The position numbers and the translations under genes were made by a program. Positions 33,401 through 44,010 of a DNA stretch of 64,000 nucleotides are shown here, piece after piece. The number at the start of each line of letters is the position of its first letter. The first letter of the stretch is position 1. The stretch covers positions 1,059,001-1,123,000 of the forward strand of contig NC_057820.1 of assembly GCF_910594005.1 (NCBI RefSeq), in the 5' to 3' direction. Under the pieces are notes generated by a model. It worked only from the letters and a program-made list of their open reading frames with translations. It was not told the origin of the DNA and searched no databases. This stretch comes from Cervus elaphus (lineage: Eukaryota; Chordata; Mammalia; Artiodactyla; Cervidae).

Positions 33401-34010
33401 GTGCCCGTCGCGCCGGCCGCCCGGCCTCCTCCTGCTGTGGTAGCGGCGGCGGCTCCTCGCCGGCCAGCGGCGCCTCGGCCCGCCTGCGGACGGTTGAGGG
33501 CGGCGGTTGGTGGCAGGCAGCGGGCGCTCAGCTCAAGGACCCGGCGCCGGCAGCAGCCATGGCCCGGCATCGACGTCCGGCGGCGCGGGGCGGGGCGGCC
33601 GGGTCGCCTCTCCCATTGGGCCCCTCGGGCGCACGGCGCAGGCCAGCTGAGGGGCGGGCCCGTGCGGCCGCGGACTGCTGGTCCCGGCGTGCCCCGCGGC
33701 CGGCTGCCCCTGCGGCGCGCTGCATTCTGGGTTGGCCGCTCGGCCTCGCGCGCTGGTTGACCGCGGCGCACGCGCGCTGCGTTGTTCTGCGTCTGTGGCG
33801 GCAGCGCTGGGGTGAGGTGGCCGTGCGGCCGGAGAGGACTCCGCCGCGTCGAGTAGCTCCTCCCAGCTGGCCTGTCCGGCTGAGCGCCCTGCTCGGGCTC
33901 GGCCCACTCCGGGCTGTCGCACGCCACACCGAGGGCCCCGGCTTCGGGGTGGCGCCCCTGGTTCGCGGGTCCTCCCCGCTGGCCGCTTAGGCGCCTGCTC
34001 CCGGGCGGCA
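32850..34010 (-). promoter_or_regulatory. LETM1: LETM1 CpG-island promoter and 5'UTR
   Basis: A dense CpG stretch surrounds the LETM1 start codon; transcription should begin within about 200 nt upstream of 33400 on the minus strand. Seen motifs: a CCAAT box on minus (33615-33619), a palindrome-like NRF-1 core GCGCACGCGC (33766-33775), and the half-site CCCAGAATGCA on minus (33721-33731), a ZNF143/THAP11-type element. NRF-1 control fits a nuclear gene for a mitochondrial protein. No TATA box is evident. The exact start site is not visible. Confidence 0.75.
33322..33400 (-). CDS. LETM1: LETM1 exon 1, coding part (start codon, presequence)
   Basis: ATG at 33398-33400 begins MASILLRSCRGRGPARLPPP, nearly identical to the human N-terminus, so this start is chosen. 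It is an Arg-rich, acid-free mitochondrial targeting sequence. Donor gtaagg follows after one base of codon 27. Confidence 0.96.
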
Positions 34011-35495
34011 GAGACTGCGCATCCTTGACATTTGTGCCCCGCTTCCCCCTCCACACAGATGCGGTCAGCTGGTCGTCGGGGGGATTGATGAGGTGATGCA
34101 AGGGAAGCAGGCTGGGGGCCGTGGGGGTCAGCGGCTCCCGGGGCCCAGGGGTGGCCTCCCCAGCAGGTCACTTCCACCGGCCTGCACCGCAGCCCTTCTC
34201 CGGGAGGCCCCACCCTGCTCCCCACCCCAGCCCCAGCCTCTGCCCCTCTCAGGCCCTCCTCCTGGAAGACCTTTTCAGTGCTCGCCCCCTCTGCCTACCT
34301 GTCTTGTTCGCAGAGGCAACCCCAGGGCACCGCTTGGCGAGGTCCTGAACCTTGCAACAGTGCGCACCTGTTCTTTGCGGTGCGGGAGTGTGGAACTCCT
34401 GATCGAAGCTGGCGTCCCAGTCTTCAGCAGCTGCTGGAATGGCAGTCTTCCCAGGAGGCTCCCCCAACACTCAGCCCTCGCTGTCAGTAGGAAATCGCTC
34501 GCCAGAACTGCCAGGTGCTGGGCCACGTTGGCCTCAGTCCCCACCTCAGGTGGGAGAGGGTGACGCTTGTCCGTGCAGGGCACTTTGAAAATGTCATGAA
34601 GTGCCTGTATTGGCCCTGGGCGCTGAGTGCTATGGCCTTAAAATACAGGGTTAATCTAAGCTCACAGATACTTGAAACCCAGGCCCCACCCCGACCCCTC
34701 ACCCCCTTGCCAACAATCCATAAAGCCGGGTTCCTATCCGTGCCTCAGGATGGGGAGGGGAGAAGGGAGTCACAAGAAAGGATAGTCCTACCTGCTTCCC
34801 GCCAACTGAGGGCTAGGCCCGAGCCAGGGCCAGCAGGCCCTCAGAGTTGGACAGGACTGGCCTTTTAAGGCCCAGAGGGTAGGAGTATGGCTTGTCTTAG
34901 TACTAGGAACTGATATTGGCCCTGAGCTTCTGAGGGCTCTGCCCCAAAGCTGTCCCCCATCTGTTGAGAGGCACAGGGGGTGAGAGTCAAAGCTGCTCCT
35001 TGGTAATGCCTCAGGGTTCCAGCTGGCCTGAGACTGGGCGGAGCAGGAAGCAGCGACCAGCCAGTGGGCACGAGAGTCAGTTTGCAGGACTTGGAACGGC
35101 AACGCAGCTCCCCTGCACTTGGGATGACACCCTTGGCCCAGCCAGGTGGAGTGGAAGGGAGAAAACCGAAACGAGGGTCGTCATAGAGGGGTGGGGGCGC
35201 CATGTCTGGGGCCTCTGGGCACCATCTCTGATGCTGTCTGCAAACTGGTTAGGGTAGAGTGTTAGAGAAACTCATTTTCAACCATCAGTAGCTTTATTGG
35301 GTTTCCTGATTACTATAGGAAGAACGTATGCTCCCTGTAGCCATTTCAAGTCTATAAAAACAAGTACACACTAACAGAAACCTGGCATCCTGGTGGCCGC
35401 TGGGAACACCCTTAATGCCAGATGAAGGCTGCCTTCCTGCCCCGCCTCTCTTTATGCTGCAGTCCAAGAATGCAGAAGCGTGGTGCAGCGAGTTT
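34011..35495. other. LETM1-NSD2 intergenic region, left part
   Basis: Unique sequence upstream of LETM1. Open frames are short and lack splice context. No feature is supported. Confidence 0.5.
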
Positions 35496-35496
35496 T

Positions 35497-35629
35497 AAAA
35501 TCATGAGCTCTTGGAGAAGGAAATGGCAACCCACTCCAGTACTCTTGCCTGGAAAATCCCATGGACTGAGTAACCTGGTAGGCTATAGTCCAAAGAAAAA
35601 AAAAAAATAAAATAAAATCATGAGCTCTT
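35497..35629 (+). mobile_element. Young-looking Bov-A SINE with 16 bp target duplication
   Basis: AAAATCATGAGCTCTT flanks the element at 35497-35512 and 35614-35629, exact. The SINE (35513-35613) starts TGGAGAAGGAAATGGCAACC and ends in an A-rich tail. The left flank TTTTAAAA fits L1-endonuclease cleavage. Confidence 0.9.
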
Positions 35630-35832
35630 TCTGCCTTTTTTCTTTTTTCTCTTTTTTTGGGGGGCTCCCTTTTTCCTGTTCTCTGTGCGCCCCACACTCT
35701 GCACATAGACTTCCACAGCCGCTGCACATTTACACGAGTGTCATTTGTGTAAATTTACACAACCTTACACAAGTGACAGAGTTGAAGAAACAAGGTGGGA
35801 CGTCCGGGAAGCACGCCGCTCCACTTAGGGAG

Positions 35833-35955
35833 GTCAGAGGATCGGGTTAGGAATCGGGTTAAGGAGTCAGGTTAGAGATCACGGAAGGTTAGGGATCGGA
35901 TTAGAGGTTCAGACTAGAGATCAGCTTAGGGAATCAGGTTAGGGGTCAGGATACC
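35833..35955. repeat. GGTTAG-rich degenerate minisatellite
   Basis: Roughly 13-15 bp units of the kind ATCGGGTTAGGA, AGTCAGGTTAGAG, AATCAGGTTAGGGGTCAGG repeat about eight times. The telomere-like TTAGGG core recurs but phase is not kept. Confidence 0.75.
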
Positions 35956-36642
35956 GGAAGAGGACTGGCGGGACTGCATGCTGTTCTCTGGCCACGCCCA
36001 GGTGAAGGCGGGCAGAACTGGATTGGACCAGGTTGCGGTTTTGCCCAGAGGTGTGATGAAGGGAGAGAGGGACAGGGGCGTCGCGGTGTGTGCAAGATGG
36101 GCTTTATATAAGGCTTGAGGGAGCTCGAGCTGGGGAGGAGGGGAAGGCTGGAGGGCACGGCCTTTGGGGAGAGGGCCCAGGTGTGCCTTCCTCCAGCAGG
36201 CAGCCAGGCACAAGCAGGGAGCCCTCTGCTCAGGTGGGATGGTGGCTGTGGGCTGGATATGGGAGGGACATGTGTTTGAGTCCTGAGACCCAAGGGTAGA
36301 GTCCGTGGGGCCGCGGTTGCACCTACTGGTTCCTGACAGCGACACCAACCCTGTCCTCCCCTCTTCATAGCAAAGCCCTGGGTTCGCTGGAAAACCTTTT
36401 TACAAATCTTTAAACGCTTTAATTTAAAAATTAATTTTACCTCAATGTGTGTGTAGTGAAGTGTCCAAGTCCCAAGTGTGCAGTCCAAAGCATCTTCCAT
36501 CATGCACACACCCCTTTGGCCCCCACGCCAATCAAGGCAGAAGGCCGCTAGCCCTGAAGACACCTCCCCATGCCTGCTCCGACATCACCCCTTCTCAGAA
36601 ATAACCTCCGTTATAACTTCTATCTCAAAGATCACTTCAGCA

Positions 36643-36850
36643 AACTTCCCTGGTGGTCCAGTGGTTAAGGATTGGCCTGCCAGTGCAGAGGACACAGGTT
36701 CAATCCCTGGTGTGGGAAGATTCCATGCGCCACGGGGCAGCTTAGCTCTTGCACCACAACTGCTGAGCCCAAGTTCTAGAGCCCACCAGCTTCAACTAGT
36801 GAAGCCCCAGTGCAGCAGCTGCTGGACCTGGGAGCCCTAGAGCCTGTGTT
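36643..36850 (+). mobile_element. CHR-type tRNA-Glu SINE, sense, long form
   Basis: Head ACTTCCCTGGTGGTCCAGTG, B box GGTTCAATCCC, then the GCACCACAACTGCTGAGCCC extension seen in long CHR copies. Confidence 0.85.
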
Positions 36851-37031
36851 CACTTAAATCACTTTTGCCTGTTCTTTTACTTTATGTAAATGGAATCAAC
36901 TAGTGTATCTGTTAATACTTTAAAAAAAAATCTAGCTGCTTTCACTTAGCATTTTGTCTATGGAATTCATCAGCATAACAAAGTAATGGGTAGTGTTAGT
37001 TTGCTGTTTTTCATTGTTATGCGGTGTTCCA

Positions 37032-37263
37032 TTATATGAATATGCCTGCTTAGTCGCTCAGTCGTGTCTGACTCTTTGCAACCTGTGGACTGTAGCCCGC
37101 CAGGCTCCTCTGTCTGTGGGATTCTCCAGGCAAGAATACTGAAGTGGGTTGCCATTTTCTTCTCTGGGGATCTTCCCGACCCAGGGATTGAACCTGGGGC
37201 TCCTGCATTACAGGTGGATTCTTTACTCTCTGAGCCACCAGGGAAGCCCACTTATATGAATAT
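37032..37263 (-). mobile_element. Bov-tA SINE, antisense, with target duplication
   Basis: TTATATGAATAT at 37032-37043 and 37252-37263 flanks a complete element. It runs from CGCTCAGTCGTGTCTGACTC to GAGCCACCAGGGAAGCCC, so it includes the tRNA-like head at its right end. Confidence 0.88.
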
Positions 37264-37925
37264 ACAGTTGATTTATTAGTGCTGTGGTCGATGGAGTCTC
37301 CATTTTCGGCCATTCTAACAAATGACGCCATTAATATTCTCGCACGTGGCTTTGCTGCATGCACTTAATGCCTTTGATAGAAGAACTGCTGGTCAGAGGC
37401 TGTGCTTAAGTTCAGCATTACTGACAGTTGGTTTCCAGAATGTTCCTACCGGCTTACCTGGCCACCAGCGGAGCAGGAGCACGGGTCCCCAGAGGTCCAG
37501 TTGCTGTGATGGTAATCACTCTTGAAGGTGGGGACACAGCATGGCTTCATTTTGCATGGCTTCGTTTCCTTCCATGACTAAGAATTTTGAGGCACTTTTT
37601 CATATACATCTGAGCATTTGGACCTCTTCTTCGATGGAGTGCCTGCGTAAGGCTGGTTTCTTGTCCATTTCCCCATTGGTCATCTGCCTTTTCGTTCTGG
37701 CTTGTGAGAGTTCTTTGTATATTCTAGATATGGGCCCTTAGGTTATATGTATTTCAAATATTTTCTCTCATTCAGGATTACCTTTCCAACTCCTAAATGG
37801 TGTCTTTTGATGAAGAAAAGTTCTTGATTTTAATGTTTTAATATTGTTTTCTTTTGGTGACTGCTTTTTGTGATTGAAGAAATCTTTGCTACCCAAAGGT
37901 CCTGAAGATATTCTCATTTTTTTTT

Positions 37926-38215
37926 TTCTTTTTTTAGGAAAAATATTTATTTTTGGCTGTGCTGGGTCTTTGTGGTGTTTGGGCTTTCTCTAGTTGTGGA
38001 GAACAGGGCCTGCTCTCTAGTTACGGTGTACAGGCTTCTACTTGCAGTGGCTTCTGGGTGAAGAGCATGGGCGCTCAGGCTTCAGGAGTTGCTACTCTTG
38101 GCTCAGCAGTTGTGGCCCTGCAGCATGTGGGATCATCCTGGACCAGGGATGAAACCAGTGTTTCCTGCATTGCCAGGGGAATCCATAGCCCCTAGACCAC
38201 CAGGGAAGCCCCAGT
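37926..38215 (-). mobile_element. CHR-type SINE, antisense
   Basis: T-rich start, GGCTGTGCTGGGTCTTTGTG, CTTGCAGTGGCTTCTGGGTG, ending ACCACCAGGGAAGCCCC. Confidence 0.88.
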
Positions 38216-38364
38216 TGTTCTCTTTCATACTTAGGCTTGTGGTGATTTGAACAGTGTTTCTTTGTTTTGTGTGTTGCGAGGCAGGGATCGAGAATGATTT
38301 TTCCCCTGTGGGTACAGAATGGACCCAGCACCGCTTATGGAAAAGACTTTCTCCCTTCACCTTC

Positions 38365-38865
38365 TGTAGGCAGAGTAGTGGTCCCCAAAGATGTCCGCAT
38401 TCCATCCTAATTCTGGGACTTGCAATTATGCTACTTTGTACAGAAAAAGGGATTTTGCAGAAAAGGGGATTATGTGAAGGATCTTCAGATGGGAGTTTGC
38501 TCTGGATTATTCTGCTGGGCCCAGTGTAACCGTCAGCATCCTTAGAAATGCAAGAGAGAGACAGAAGTGAGGGGCAGAGGGCGGCCTGACCACAGAGCAG
38601 GGGACCAGGGTGATGGGTGTGAGGGCACTCAGGCAGCCAGTGCAGGCTTCAGTGAAGGAAGAAGGGGCCTTGAGCCAGGGAAGCGAGCAGCCTCTGGGAG
38701 CTGGAGAAGACAAGGAAATGAATCTTCTCCTAGCCCCGCCCCCCAAAGGAATGATGGACACCTTGATTTTACCCCAGTGAGACTTGTGTCAGATTTCTGA
38801 CCTACAGAACTTTACGATGATAAATCTGGGTGGTTTTAAGCCACTAAGTTTAAAAGAATTCGTTA
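38365..38865 (+). mobile_element. LTR-like element (MaLR/MLT1 type)
   Basis: GTCCCCAAAGATGTCCGCAT, GGATTATTCTGCTGGGCCCA, AAGCGAGCAGCCTCTGGGAG and TTTAAGCCACTAAGTTT follow the order seen in MaLR LTRs. Non-coding remnant; family assignment is tentative. Confidence 0.5.
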
Positions 38866-39374
38866 CAGAAGCAAATAACTCATCTATCCCACTGAATTGC
38901 AGGGGCAATTTTGTCATAAATTAGGTGGCCACGTGCACATGGGATTCCATTCTGTGGCCTGGTCTTCTTGATTCTTGAGCTAATACCCAGTGGGTTTCCT
39001 TACTATAGCTCATAACTAGGCTTGAAATGTGCCATTAGACCACTGGCTTGTTCTTCTTCAAGCTTAGCCTGAGTGTTCTTGATGCAACAGAAATTCTTCG
39101 TTTTAGTACAGTGACATCATCCCTTTGACACCTAACAGATTTTCCCCTGGGCTTTGAGCAAAATCTTTCCTGACCGAAGGTCAAAAGTGTATTCATTTAT
39201 ATCCCCTACCAAAAGATTTGAACATTTCCTTTTACTATTTAAGATCTTGATCCATTTAGAGTTTCCAGGCATTTTTGCATGTAGTGTGAGGTACAAGCCC
39301 AGCTTCGCTTTTTTTACCCTATGGATAATTTCTTTTCCTAGGCTTCCTTAATTTTTTAAATTGTGTTTATTTAT

Positions 39375-39608
39375 TTATTTTGGCTGTGCTGCGCTTTTTC
39401 TCTAGCTTCAGGGAGCGGGGCTACTCTCCAGTTGCGATTCACGGACTTCTTGTGGTGGCTTTTCTTGTTGGGGAGCACGGGCTCTAGGGCATACCGGCTT
39501 CCGCAGTTGTGGTGCACAGGCTAAGTTGCTGTCTCCCAGATCAGGGATTGAACCCGCACCTCCTGCATCAGCAGGCGGGTTCCTTACCATGCAGCCACCA
39601 GGGAAGGC
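39375..39608 (-). mobile_element. CHR-type SINE, antisense
   Basis: TTTGGCTGTGCTGCGCTTTT, CTCCAGTTGCGATTCACGGA, ending GCAGCCACCAGGGAAGGCCC. Confidence 0.82.
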
Positions 39609-39894
39609 CCTGGGCCTCCTTATTGAGTGGTCTCTCTTCTCCCCCAGTCTGCCACGGCCCTCTGCCGTGTGTCCGAGTTCCATCTGCCCTTGTCCTTCCT
39701 CGGTCAGCTGTCCCCTGTACCGCTACCCCACTCATGGCAGATCCCCCTCAGAGGCACAGCCACCCAGACGCTGAGTTCCCTGTGTGAGACTCAGACGAGT
39801 CAGTGTATTCACAGGGCTCTTTTCCTTTTTGGACAGACTTGGTAAAAGAGTGACATTTGGACTGCCGTTGTTCAAGACCAGTCTCTCTCTTTTC

Positions 39895-40035
39895 AAAGTA
39901 TTTCTTTGGTTGTGCTGGGTCTTTAGTCGCAGCATGAGGGATCTTTGTTAGTTGTGGGATCTAGTTCCCTGACCAGGGATCGAACCCTGGCCCCCTGCAT
40001 TGGGAGAACTGAGTCTTAGCCACTGAGCCACAGTT
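39895..40035 (-). mobile_element. CHR-type SINE, antisense, short form
   Basis: GGTTGTGCTGGGTCTTTAGT, CCTGACCAGGGATCGAACCC, ending TCTTAGCCACTGAGCCACA. Confidence 0.8.
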
Positions 40036-40474
40036 GACTCCCCTCTACACACTGGCCTCTCCTCCAGGGTCTTCCCCACAGATTCCAGCCACACCTCTGT
40101 CTGCCCAGTGCTACAGGCTGTCCTGCCTGGACTCTGCTCCTCTGTGCCATGGGAGACAGAAAGCTGGGCGGGCGGGGGGTCGAGGCATACCTCATAAACT
40201 TCCCTTTTCCAGGGAGCTCAGTCCTGCTCGTCCCTTTCCCCACCACCTGAACATGGGTTGCCTCATCTGTTTCCTCCAAGTTACAGTTGTTTACAATGGG
40301 AGGGGCAGTCTGGGCCCAGCATCTCTCTTAGAGCAGAAATCTCTGTCAGATTTGCCTTTTGAGAGTCTACATTTGTGGGAACACCGGTGAGCTCTGAATC
40401 AAGTCTGGGAATTAGTTCATGGTAACAGAACAATGTTGGTTTCCTAGTTTGTTGTTGCTGTTGTTTTAAATTAT

Positions 40475-40785
40475 TTATTTAATTTTGGCTGTGCTGAGTC
40501 TTTGTTGCTATGCAAGCTTTTCTCTAGTTGTGGCGAGTGGGGGCTGCTCTCTAGTTGCGGTGTGTGGGCTTCTAGAACATTGCAGTGGCTTCTCGTTGCA
40601 GAGCATGGATTCTAGGGTGCTTGGTCTCAGTAGTTGCAGTCCTGGGCTCTGGAGCACAGGCTTGATAGTCCTGGCGCACGGGCTCACTTGCTTCTGTCAC
40701 GCGGTGTCCTCCCAGGCCATGGATGGACCCCGTGTCTCTGCATTGGCAGGTGGATTCTTTACCACAGAGCCACCAGGGAAGCCCC
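40475..40785 (-). mobile_element. CHR-type SINE, antisense, long form
   Basis: TTTTGGCTGTGCTGAGTCTT, TGCAGTGGCTTCTCGTTGCA, ending ACAGAGCCACCAGGGAAGCC. Confidence 0.88.
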
Positions 40786-40837
40786 AGTTTCCTTGTTTTG
40801 ACAAAGCTACTGGGGAAATGTAAGGTGTCAACACTAG

Positions 40838-42065
40838 GGGAAACAGGTGAGTACTGACTGCAGTCCATGAACCGAGAACTTCCAGATGTTCAAGCTGGAT
40901 TTAGAAAAGGCAGAGGAACCAGAGGTCAAATTGTCAACATCCACTGGGTCATAGAAAAAGTAAGAGAATTCTAGAAAAACATCTATCTCTGCTTTATTGA
41001 CTACACCAAAGCCTTTGACTGTGTAGATCACAACAAACTGTGGAAAATTCTTCAAGAGATGGGAATACCAGACCACCTTAATGCTTCCTGAGAAATCTGT
41101 ATGTAGGTCAGGAAGCAGCAGTTAGAAATGAACATGGAACAACAGACTGGTTCCATATTGGGAAAGGAATATGTCACGGCTGTATATTGTCACCCTGCTT
41201 ATTTAACTTATAGGCAGAGTACATCATGTGAAATGCAGGGCTGGATGAAGCATAAGCTGGAATCAAGATTGCCGGGAGAAACATCAATAACCTCAGATAT
41301 GTAGATGACACCACCCTTATGGCTGAAAGTGAAGAGGACCTGAAGAGCCTCTTGAAGGTGAAAGGGGAGAGTGAAAAACCTGGCTTAAAATTCAGTATTC
41401 AAAAAACAAAGATCATGGCCTCTGGTCTCATCACTTCATGGCAAATAGATGGGGAAACAATGGAAACAGTGACAGACTTTATTTTGGGGGGCTCTAAAAT
41501 CACTACAGATGGTGACTGCAGCCATGAAATTAAAAGACTCTTGCTCCTTGGAAGAAAAGCTATTACCAACCTAGACAGCATATTAAAAAGCAGAGATATT
41601 ACTTTGCCAACAAAGGTCCGTCTAGTCAAAGCTATGTATGGTTTTTCCAGTAGTCATGTATGGATGTGAGAGTTGGACCATAAAGGAAGCTGAGCATCGA
41701 AGAACTGATGCTTTTGAACTGTGGTGTTGGAGAAGACTCTTGAGAGTCCCTTGGACTGCAAGGAGATCAAACCAGTCAATCCTGAGGAAATCAACCCTGA
41801 ATACTCATTGGAAGGACTGATGCTGAATCTGAAGGTCCAATACATTGGCCACCTGTTGTGAAGAACTGACTCATTGGAAAAGACCCTGATGCTGGGAAAG
41901 ATTGATGGTGGGAGGAGAAGGGAACGACAGAAGATGAGATAGCTGGGTAGCATCACCGACTGGATGGACATGAGTTTGAGCAAGCTCCCGGAGTTGGTGA
42001 TGGACAGGGAACCCTGGCGTGCTGCAGTCCACGGGGTCGCAAAGAGTCGGAGACGACTGAGCGAC
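40838..42065 (+). mobile_element. BovB (RTE) LINE, 5'-truncated reverse transcriptase, decayed
   Basis: About 1.2 kb of the BovB 3' half in sense orientation. Reading through several stops and frameshifts, the RTE reverse-transcriptase blocks are visible: QAGFRKGRGT, AFDCVDHNKLWKIL, YVDDTTLMAESEEDLK (41300 area) and AKIMASG-like and SCHEIKRLLLLG-type segments. The longest open piece is 41319-41669. It ends in CAAAGAGTCGGAGACGACTG and GAGCGACTGAATTAACT, the BovB 3' end. No endonuclease domain is present, so it cannot be autonomous. Confidence 0.92.
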
Positions 42066-42600
42066 TGAATTAACTGGCCGCAGGCGCTGCCCTGGCTGGT
42101 CCTGGGTCAGGGCAGTCCCTGTGGAGATTGGGGGTGCAGGGATCGCAGGCGGGGCTGAGGGCAAGGTGGAGATCCCCGTCTTCCCACCATTGCTTTCGGT
42201 TCTCTGGCGGCCTTCCTTTCCCTCCCAGAGTCTCAACAGATGCAAAAACCAGGCAGTCCTGCGGGTCGCCGGGTGGAAGGCGGTCGGGGCGGTGGGCGGG
42301 GCCCGAGTGGTGGGCGGGGCCTTGAGGCGCGTGGCCAATGCGGGGGCCGGACTGCGGGCTGGGAGCTGGGGCCCTGCAGCGGGAGCCTTTCGGCCTGCTA
42401 ACCCGCAGGTCCCTAAGCCCTGGGTCCCTGCCTCCGCAGCGCCCGGCTTCCACCGTCACCACCCAGCGGTTCCAGAGGAGGGCAGCCCGGCACGTGCGAG
42501 CTGGCACTCTCCAGGGAGGCGGGCTCTGACCCGGTGCAGCCATTCCTGCCTGGCTTGCAGCCGCTCCCGAAGCGGGCACTGCGCTATTGGTGTCACCATT
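42066..42600. other. Intergenic, GC-rich unique stretch
   Basis: CpG-containing unique sequence between the BovB copy and a microsatellite. CGGTGGGCGGGGCC and GGTGGGCGGGGCCTT are GC boxes, so a small promoter or enhancer is possible, but no gene is seen. Confidence 0.4.
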
Positions 42601-42645
42601 TCTCTCTCTCTCTCTCTGTCACAAACAGACACACACACACGCGCG
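42598..42645. repeat. (TC)n and (AC)n microsatellite
   Basis: TCTCTCTCTCTCTCTC followed after a short gap by ACACACACACACGCGCG. Confidence 0.9.
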
Positions 42646-42689
42646 CCTCACAACCTGCCAAGTTTATGCAACTAGGAAGAGAGGGGCTG

Positions 42690-43035
42690 TGGTTTGAACT
42701 GTGTCCCCACAAAAGGCATGTGCAAGTATAAACTCCCACCCTGTGAATGCGACCTGGTTTGGAAACAGGGTCTTTGCGGATGTCGCCAAGATGGGGTCAT
42801 TAGGTGGCCCTAATCCAATCACTGGTGACCTTGCAGGAAGAGAAACCAGAGTCAGGTGATGAGGCAGGGAGGAGGCCCTGTGAAGGCAGAGCCTGGGAGT
42901 GGAGCGATGCGGACACAGGCCACAGAGCACCTCCAGAAGCTGGGGCCAGGCCAGCAGCGGGTCTTCCACAGACTCGAGAGCAGAGACCCACCTCGCACCT
43001 TGGTTTCAGGCTTCTGGCCTCCAGATCTTAGAGGA
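42690..43035 (+). mobile_element. LTR-like element (MaLR/MLT1 type), partial
   Basis: TTTGAACTGTGTCCCCACAA, GCGACCTGGTTTGGAAACAG, GGCCCTAATCCAATCACTGG and GCTTCTGGCCTCCAGA follow the order of a MaLR LTR. Non-coding; diverged. Confidence 0.55.
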
Positions 43036-43339
43036 CAGCTTTGTGCTGTCCTGTGGCACTTTATCAGCGGTCCTCAGGTGCCCCCACAGGGGGAACCAGG
43101 ACTGGAGGCCCAGCAGTCTGTCCCCAGGCAGCACTGGTACCTGGAGATAAACCTCCAGGGGACTCAAGCAGACTAAGCACGGATGGGGGAGGCTTCTGGA
43201 GAGAGTAGTGTCCCCACTGAGAGCTGGCATGGGGATGGGAAGTGGAGAAGTTCAGTTTGGTCCCTGTCCAGGGGTGGGTCCATGTGGCTGTCCAAGGGGG
43301 CATGAGCAGTGGGGAATCAACTTTGTTGGTGAGGAGCTC

Positions 43340-44010
43340 TCCAAAAAACTAAGATCATGGCATCTGGTCCCATCACTTTATGGCAAATAGCTGGGGAAAC
43401 TATGGAAACAGTGACAAGACTATTTTCTTGGGCTCCAAAATCACTGTGGACAGTGACTGCAGCCATGAAGTTAAAAAAACTGTTTGGTCCTTGGGAGAAA
43501 AGCTATGACAAACCTAGATAGCATGTTAAAAAGCAGAGACATTACTTTGCTGACAAAGGTCCATTTAGTAAAACCTATGGTTTTTCCAGTAGTCTTGTAT
43601 GGATATGAGAGTTGGACCATAAAAAAAGCTGAGTGTCGAAGAATTGATGCTTCTGAACTGTAGTGTTGGAGAAGACTCTTGAGAGTCCCTTGGACTGCAA
43701 GATCGAACCAGTCCATCCTAAAGAAAATCAACACTGAATATTCATTGGAAGGACTAATGCTGAAGCTGAAGCTCCAGTACTTTGGTCACCTGATACTAAG
43801 AGCCGACCTATTGGAAAAGACCCTGATGCTGGGGAAAATTGAAGGCAGGAGAAGGGGACGACAGAGGATGAGATGGTTGGATGTGTCACCGACTCAATGG
43901 ACATGAGGTTGAGCAAACTCTGGGAAACAGTGGACAGGGAAGCCTGGTGTGCTGCAGCCCATGGGGTTGCAGAGTCGGACACGACTGAGCAACTGAACAA
44001 GAAGCTCTGG
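43340..44010 (+). mobile_element. BovB LINE 3' fragment, sense
   Basis: Second BovB copy, starting near AAACTAAGATCATGGCATCT (within the RT region) and ending at CGACTGAGCAACTGAACAAG. It aligns with the 3' 670 bp of the 40.8-42.1 kb copy in the same orientation and is also broken by stops. Confidence 0.92.

Larger units (their letters stand above)
36860..39360 (-). mobile_element. Old L1, antisense, split by later insertions
   Basis: Pieces at ~36860-37031, 37264-37925, 38216-38360 and 38880-39355 follow the reverse complement of L1 ORF2/3'UTR (GTTCTTTGTATATTCTAGAT, TTTCTCTCATTCAGG, GATCTTGATCCATTTAGAG, TAGTGTGAGGTACAAGCCC). A Bov-tA SINE, a CHR SINE and an LTR-like element interrupt it. The last two pieces partly repeat the same L1 region, so more than one copy may be involved. 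Confidence 0.65.

Noticed and set aside
35833..35955. Telomere
   Set aside because: Units are 13-15 bp and degenerate, flanked on both sides by unique chromosomal sequence.
41319..41669. 117-codon open frame resembling reverse transcriptase
   Set aside because: It is a surviving piece of the BovB LINE, with stops and frameshifts either side, so it is annotated as a mobile element and not as a host gene.
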